Assembly: GCA_003427395.1 (NCBI GenBank)
Contig: BFEA01000620.1
Span: 709,361-738,736, forward strand
Reading direction: 5' to 3'
Length of the DNA: 29,376 nucleotides
From: Chara braunii
Taxonomy: Eukaryota > Streptophyta > Charophyceae > Charales > Characeae
The first letter of the stretch is position 1, and every line of letters starts with the position of its first letter. The notes beneath the pieces are model-generated. The model had not been told where the DNA came from. It did not search any database and worked only from the letters and a program-made list of their open reading frames with translations. A program made the position numbers and the translations under genes. This document shows positions 25,928 through 29,376 of the stretch, in pieces.

Positions 25928-25981
25928 TGACACGTGGCATCACTCTCCTTCCAGCCCCCTCGTTTGTCTGACACGTGGCAT
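25928..25981 (+). promoter_or_regulatory. Two TGACACGTGGCA (G-box/ABRE-type) sites
   Basis: TGACACGTGGCA occurs at about 25928-25939 and 25969-25980. ACACGTGGC is the plant G-box/ABA-response core bound by bZIP and bHLH factors. The same 12-mer forms the array at 26431-26541. Confidence 0.45.
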
Positions 25982-26133
25982 TCAACGAAGTGTTATGTAG
26001 AAAGAAAGTTAATTCTTTGTTGCAATTCTTTTGCGTGGGAACCTCTATGGAAAACGGTGATAGCAGACGCCTTCTTGTTTGAAACTAAGAGTTAATACAG
26101 TAATTGTTTGAGTGGTTTACCTTTCCAGCAACT

Positions 26134-26139
<6 letters not shown>

Positions 26140-26167
<28 letters not shown>

Positions 26168-26360
26168 AAAAGCATTATAGATATATTGCAAAATCAATGG
26201 GACGAGGCCCGAAACCTCACAATTCGACCCCGGAGTTATCCTCGCAGCCTCGGCCAGTTTAGCTTACGAGCAAGGTTTGATAACCAACCAACTCACTGCT
26301 CAAAATGTACTATCAACCTGCTGGAAACCGGGTCCAGCGTCCCCTCTTAGACAGATCACA
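26140..26360 (-). mobile_element. tRNA-like SINE with 17-bp target duplication
   Basis: The element reads on the minus strand from 26360. The head TGTGATCTGTCTAAGAGG leads into GGGACGCTGGACCCGGTTTCC and, later, a tRNA-like block TAAGCTAAACTGGCCGAGGC with GGGGTCGAATTGTGAGG, resembling A and B boxes. It ends with an A tail (T run 26140-26166). TTCCAGCAACTGTTTTT at 26123-26139 and 26361-26377 is an exact 17-bp target duplication. It is SINE-sized (221 bp with tail) and non-coding. A related, 5'-shorter copy is at 27379-27512. Confidence 0.88.
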
Positions 26361-26430
26361 TTCCAGCAACTGTTTTTCATACAGCTTCCCTCCCGAATCC
26401 TTTTTTCTGTTCTTTTGCTTTGCTGTGCCA

Positions 26431-26541
26431 TGACACGTGGCAAGAGACGTGGCATGACACGTGGCAAGAGACGTGGCATGACACGTGGCAAGAGACGTGG
26501 CAAGAGACGTGGAATGACACGTGACATGACACGTGGCATGA
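26431..26541 (+). repeat. 12-bp minisatellite with five CACGTG boxes
   Basis: Monomers TGACACGTGGCA and AGAGACGTGGCA alternate in a 9-unit array, with 24-bp higher-order units at 26431, 26455 and 26479, then single 12-mers. Each TGACACGTG monomer holds a palindromic CACGTG. Two more copies of the 12-mer lie at 25928 and 25969. A TATA-like box follows about 90 bp downstream. Confidence 0.95.
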
Positions 26542-26629
26542 TGAAAAGACCAAGAAATAGCAATCGGTTGAATGATGTGGAGAGTGGTGATCATCGAGAT
26601 ACCGACGGTGGAAATGGCTATGTAAAAAA

Positions 26630-26639
26630 TATATAAATA
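26630..26639 (+). promoter_or_regulatory. TATA-box-like TATATAAATA
   Basis: A strong TATA word lies 90 bp after the CACGTG array and before a GC-balanced 90-bp segment that ends in CCGGGTATGTTA, a possible 5' splice site. This could be a plant-style promoter and first exon. The next coding region on the plus strand is the RING-like frame at 28246, beyond the AT-rich island. No transcript evidence exists here. Confidence 0.4.
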
Positions 26640-27378
26640 GACAGAGTTAAGCCTCCTGATGAGTCGGTGACACTACGAAAAAATAGTCTGTCAAAGCTCC
26701 TCGTTTATTACCCTCGTCTACCTCTCTGCCGGGTATGTTATTTCTATTTATTCTTATATATAATATTATATTTTCTTCTAATATATAGATCTATTTATTA
26801 GAAGAAAAAATTATTCTTCATAATTTATCTTCATAATTTAGTTATATAAAAATAATTATATTATTCTATAAATTCATTATTAATATATACATTCAGTCAA
26901 TATTATTGTATATAAAATATTAGTATGGATAATAAATTCTATATTGGCTCAGCGGGTAGTTCTCAATGACGATTTATGTATGTAAATAAATATATACAAT
27001 GTCTTCATTCATACTAATTACTATTCTTCTATAAAACGAATTCAATCCAATTAGAAAAATAATTACAATATTCTATTCTATTACAATATAAAAATATAAG
27101 TATTATTATTACATTATTATAAATTAAAATATATTTCTTACAATATAGATAGAAAAATCAAAATATAAAAAAAAAAGATATAATTCTACAATAATATAAT
27201 ACGGAGAATAATAAATATATACTAAATATCATTCATAGATATAATTCATATAAATAGAATTCATTATATAGTATAGAAAAATTTTCTAAGTATGAAAATC
27301 AGTCTCTATTTCTATAGATCAATGATAAACTCAGTTCAAAAAGTTTCTACTATTCGAAAAATATATAATTCATCTTTT

Positions 27379-27512
27379 TTTTTTTTTTTTTTTTAACAAC
27401 AACCAATTTTTAATTCCACAATTCAATTCGAGGCCGGGGACCTCACAATACAACCCGGGGTTATCCCGGCAGCCTCAGCCGGTTTAGCTTACAGCCATCA
27501 GGGCTGCAAATC
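27379..27512 (-). mobile_element. tRNA-like SINE, shorter copy, inserted in the AT-rich island
   Basis: Minus strand GCTGTAAGCTAAACCGGC, TGAGGCTGCCGGGATAACC, GGGTTGTATTGTGAGG and CCCCGGCCTCGAATTG align with the SINE at 26140-26360, then AATTGGTTGTTGTT and an A tail (T run 27375-27394). The element lacks the GGGACGCTGG head. TTCATCTTTT at 27369-27378 and 27513-27522 is the target duplication. Confidence 0.85.
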
Positions 27513-27607
27513 TTCATCTTTTGAATCTGAATCTAAGGAATAAAAAAAAACTTCAAGCTTCTAATCCAAATCTATTTTTCATTCATCATATTATTTTCGA
27601 ATAAATT

Positions 27608-27661
27608 TACACAATATCCTATTAACATAAATTTTACTTTATGTTAATAGGATATTGTGTA
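27608..27661. terminator. 24-bp perfect hairpin (plastid 3'-end-like)
   Basis: TACACAATATCCTATTAACA plus TAAA (27608-27631) pairs perfectly with 27638-27661 across a 6-nt loop (TTTTAC). Such long AT-rich stem-loops stabilise 3' ends of plastid mRNAs. In nuclear DNA it could instead be a foldback sequence. Its role here is inferred from composition only. Confidence 0.6.
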
Positions 27662-27757
27662 TATATCTATTCGAAAGATCGATCTTTCAATTACTTTTAT
27701 ATTGATTATTTTAAATACTAGTTGTATTTCAATGTCAAACATATTTAAACATAAACC

Positions 27758-28245
27758 TGCTCGTTCATTCTCCCCTCCTCCCAGTCCCCCTCCTTCTCGG
27801 CGTCGTATCGACGGTAATCTGCGGGGTTCTTTGTCTTACCTGCAGCCTGCTCTACCACGTCGACGGCGTTCGTCATGCACGTGCCGACCCCGCCAGATCA
27901 GATCTGGCTTTCCAGTGGTGACCCATTCGGATCTGCGGGCAGACCTATCAAATATTTGTGAGATGACAGCCACAAATATCTGCCTACCTCAATGCTAAAT
28001 GGCTTATCAGCGTCAATGTTATACTGCATCCCAATTTGTTGCGATTGTTTATCAGCTTGACGCTGTTGAAAATCAGTTGTTGTATGCTCATAATAGTCCA
28101 CCTCCTGAGGGAAGTAACTTTTTTTTCTTTTTTTTTAAAAAGAAGGCAGTAACTATACTACCTCAGGAGGCTTTACTGTAAAGGTCTTACAGTTAGCGTT
28201 TCACGGCCGCCACCTTCTTATGCATCATGCGACGCCAGGCGATGG
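27758..28245 (+). other. Region upstream of the RING-like gene, possible broken 5' coding part
   Basis: The plus strand has a Pro/Ser/Arg-rich reading (FSPPPSPPPSRRR) at about 27768-27806, then GDPFGSAGRPIKYL and DDSHKYLPTSML around 27915-27995. The latter loosely resembles the frame at 15030-15274 upstream of the other RING-like copy. Stops separate these pieces. CCTCCTGAGG (28101-28110) and CCTCAGGAGG (28161-28170) form an inverted repeat around a T/A-rich run. Confidence 0.4.
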
Positions 28246-28821
28246 ATGACCTCAATAACCATCCTCATATTTCTGCCTGCATTTTACACAGACCCGGGCA
28301 TTATATGCCACTCATTCGTGCAGCTGCCCAGGGGGAACTGTGGGATGGCGATAAATGAATGTTTGGGTGCATTGTCGAATCATACTTTATTATTCTGGAT
28401 TACTGACCGACTCTCGTGTGACACATGTCGGGACAGAGACGCGGTGCGCCTTGGCTGTGGAATGCATCATCTATGCCATAGCCATTACCAATCTATTGCG
28501 ACTGCCGCCGTCTGTACTGAAGGGTGTCCGACATTTCCTCATTGTACACACATTCCTCCCTATCACCCAGATATACGTTGTCCCTTTTGTGCCCAAGCAC
28601 GCTATCAGAACTGCATGATGCCGCACTGTGATGAACGTCCTGCTGTTTTTTTTGTTCACACATGTGGACAACATGTCCTCTGTCACGACTGTTTTTATGG
28701 GATCGTTCGTGCTAGCCGCCCTGCTGAATGCTGTGCTGGCGCAGCTCTCCTTGGGTATCCTTGTGAACATCCACATCATCCTCACCGTAGCTGTCCTATC
28801 TGCCGAGGTGGGGACAGTTAA
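28246..28821 (+). CDS. Tandem RING-like Cys/His-rich protein, 191 residues
   Basis: The frame is open from ATG to TAA. Finger 1 has ligands C58, C61, C71, H74, C77, H80 and C112, C115. Finger 2 has C123/C128, C140, H143, C146, C149 and C183, C186, ending CPICRGGDS. Spacing C-x2-C-x9-C-x2-H-x2-C-x2-H ... C-x2-C matches RING domains, which bind two zinc ions and commonly recruit ubiquitin-conjugating enzymes. The region between C149 and C183 has extra Cys and a His cluster (CEHPHHPH). Ligand spacing is shared with the copy at 14226-15029, and the final HPHHPHRSCPICRGG with the broken copy at 13832. The N-terminal 50 residues are hydrophobic in part and may not be the true start. The stop is followed at once by an A-rich tract. 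No known family name is claimed. Confidence 0.68.
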   Translation: MTSITILIFLPAFYTDPGIICHSFVQLPRGNCGMAINECLGALSNHTLLFWITDRLSCDTCRDRDAVRLGCGMHHLCHSHYQSIATAAVCTEGCPTFPHCTHIPPYHPDIRCPFCAQARYQNCMMPHCDERPAVFFVHTCGQHVLCHDCFYGIVRASRPAECCAGAALLGYPCEHPHHPHRSCPICRGGDS

Positions 28822-28850
28822 AAAATAAAAAAAAAGCAAAAAGAAAAAAT
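28818..28850 (+). repeat. A-rich tract directly after the stop codon
   Basis: TTAAAAAATAAAAAAAAAGC continues AAAAAGAAAAAAT. It overlaps the stop codon and includes AATAAA. It could be a decayed poly(A) tail marking the 3' end of a retrotransposed unit, or a polyadenylation region. Confidence 0.55.
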
Positions 28851-29376
28851 ATGTTGATCTATGGGATGTGCTATTTGGTTTGTGACGATTGGATTATCTG
28901 TGGGACGTGTCATTTGCTTTGTTTGACTGATAGGCTTTCTATCTTGCCTCTGTGAGGTTTGGTTTCCTCCTCCTGCTTTTCTTTACCTCTTTTTTGCCTT
29001 TTGGCTGCCAGTGCGTGAAAGTGGGGGGTCCTTGTGACACGCGGGGATGGGGGCAGCCAGCGCTCAACCTGTCATCCACGTGGCAGGCCTTGTACGTAAG
29101 AGGTGATGAACAGGTGGGGATTTCCTTCCTTCTTTTCCTTTCCTTGTTTTGCTTTTTTTCGCCTTCGCGCTCTGATTCACAGTGTGACAATATATATATA
29201 TCGTATGCTGACACATTGCCGTATCTCTATTGTGTTCTTAAGGCCCATAAATCTCCTCCCACACTCCGTCCTATTCTTGGTATCACTGCCCGAAACAATC
29301 TTTCTTCTTCCTCTTCCCATACGGCCCGGCGGAGTGACCTGCACCCTTCCCAACGAGTCCAGCGTTTGCATCACCG
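28851..29376. other. Non-coding stretch to the window end
   Basis: Internal words GGGATGTGCTATTTGGTTTG (28863) and GGGACGTGTCATTTGCTTTG (28902) form a diverged ~39-bp duplication. CACGTGG occurs at 29078-29084 and (TA)n at 29191-29201. No gene is seen. Confidence 0.55.

Larger units (their letters stand above)
26738..27757. other. Very AT-rich island, plastid-like composition
   Basis: GC content drops sharply for about 1 kb relative to both flanks, and the text is dominated by TATATAAT-type words, as in plastid intergenic DNA. It contains the strong hairpin at 27608-27661, and a palindrome GAAAGATCGATCTTTC at 27673-27688. Reading across the SINE insertion, a short plus-strand frame ends at TAA (27541-27543) about 65 bp before the hairpin, an arrangement like a plastid gene end. 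I cannot name any plastid gene. An AT-rich intron or other spacer is an alternative. Confidence 0.5.

Noticed and set aside
26431-26541. CRISPR-like array
   Set aside because: The 12-bp units are contiguous with no unique spacers, and the DNA is eukaryotic; it is a minisatellite.
26650-26710. Hammerhead-ribozyme-like CTGATGAG ... CGAAA core
   Set aside because: The conserved core words are present, but stem II has a mismatch with only four possible pairs, and no stem I or stem III with a UH cleavage site could be drawn on either side.
26940-26985. tRNA D-arm-like GGCTCAGCGGGTAG in the AT-rich island
   Set aside because: No T-arm, anticodon arm or acceptor pairing follows within 100 bp, so a plastid tRNA cannot be supported.

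Overview
This is eukaryotic, repeat-dominated nuclear DNA with almost no intact host gene. The best lineage marker is a U2 snRNA-derived sequence (minus strand, about 24325-24519). Its 5' end, branch-site recognition region and stem-loop II fit the green-plant form of U2. Helitron and LINE relics, tRNA-like SINEs, poly(A/T)-tailed insertions, MITE-like inverted repeats and a CACGTG array also fit a streptophyte. A charophyte alga is my guess, but nothing here fixes the species.

Layout. 52-5542 (minus) is one decayed Helitron Rep-helicase frame. It is recognisable from an N-terminal zinc-finger region through the HUH and two-tyrosine Rep motifs to helicase Walker A, Walker B and motif III, but is broken by frameshifts and stops. 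5.5-13 kb is non-coding: an AT-rich spacer, a ~218-bp tandem array, a 457-bp terminal-inverted-repeat element, foldback elements, degenerate minisatellites and long CT/GA microsatellites. 13.2-17.7 kb (minus) looks like a decayed retroelement. A reverse-transcriptase relic (DFTTMYTNLPH, FIDD and thumb motifs) is followed by a Pro/His/Ser-rich frame and then a Cys/His-rich frame with two RING-like fingers, with a second decayed finger copy behind it. 17.7-24.9 kb is a nest of short elements: TIR/MITE families, poly(A)-tailed repeats, a LINE C-terminal fragment, short tandem duplications and the U2 retrocopy with target-site duplications. 25.3-25.5 kb carries two head-to-head Tn5/Nextera mosaic ends, a library artefact left in the assembly. 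25.6-26.65 kb has a small TIR element, a GGA repeat, a 12-bp CACGTG minisatellite, a SINE with a 17-bp target duplication and a TATA-like box. 26.74-27.75 kb is an extremely AT-rich island, plastid-like in composition, with a 24-bp hairpin and a second SINE inserted in it. 28.25-28.82 kb (plus) encodes an intact 191-residue tandem RING-like protein related to the one at 14.2-15.0 kb.

How the parts relate. The most interesting signal is the tandem RING-like family: three copies, one intact, one partly open and one broken. The ligand spacing is shared between distant copies. Two copies sit directly downstream of the RT relic on the same strand, and the third ends in an A-rich tract right after its stop codon. 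Together this suggests a retroelement that carries a RING-type protein. That is an inference from one window and needs genome-wide copies to confirm. The rest records layered insertion of non-autonomous elements into one another.
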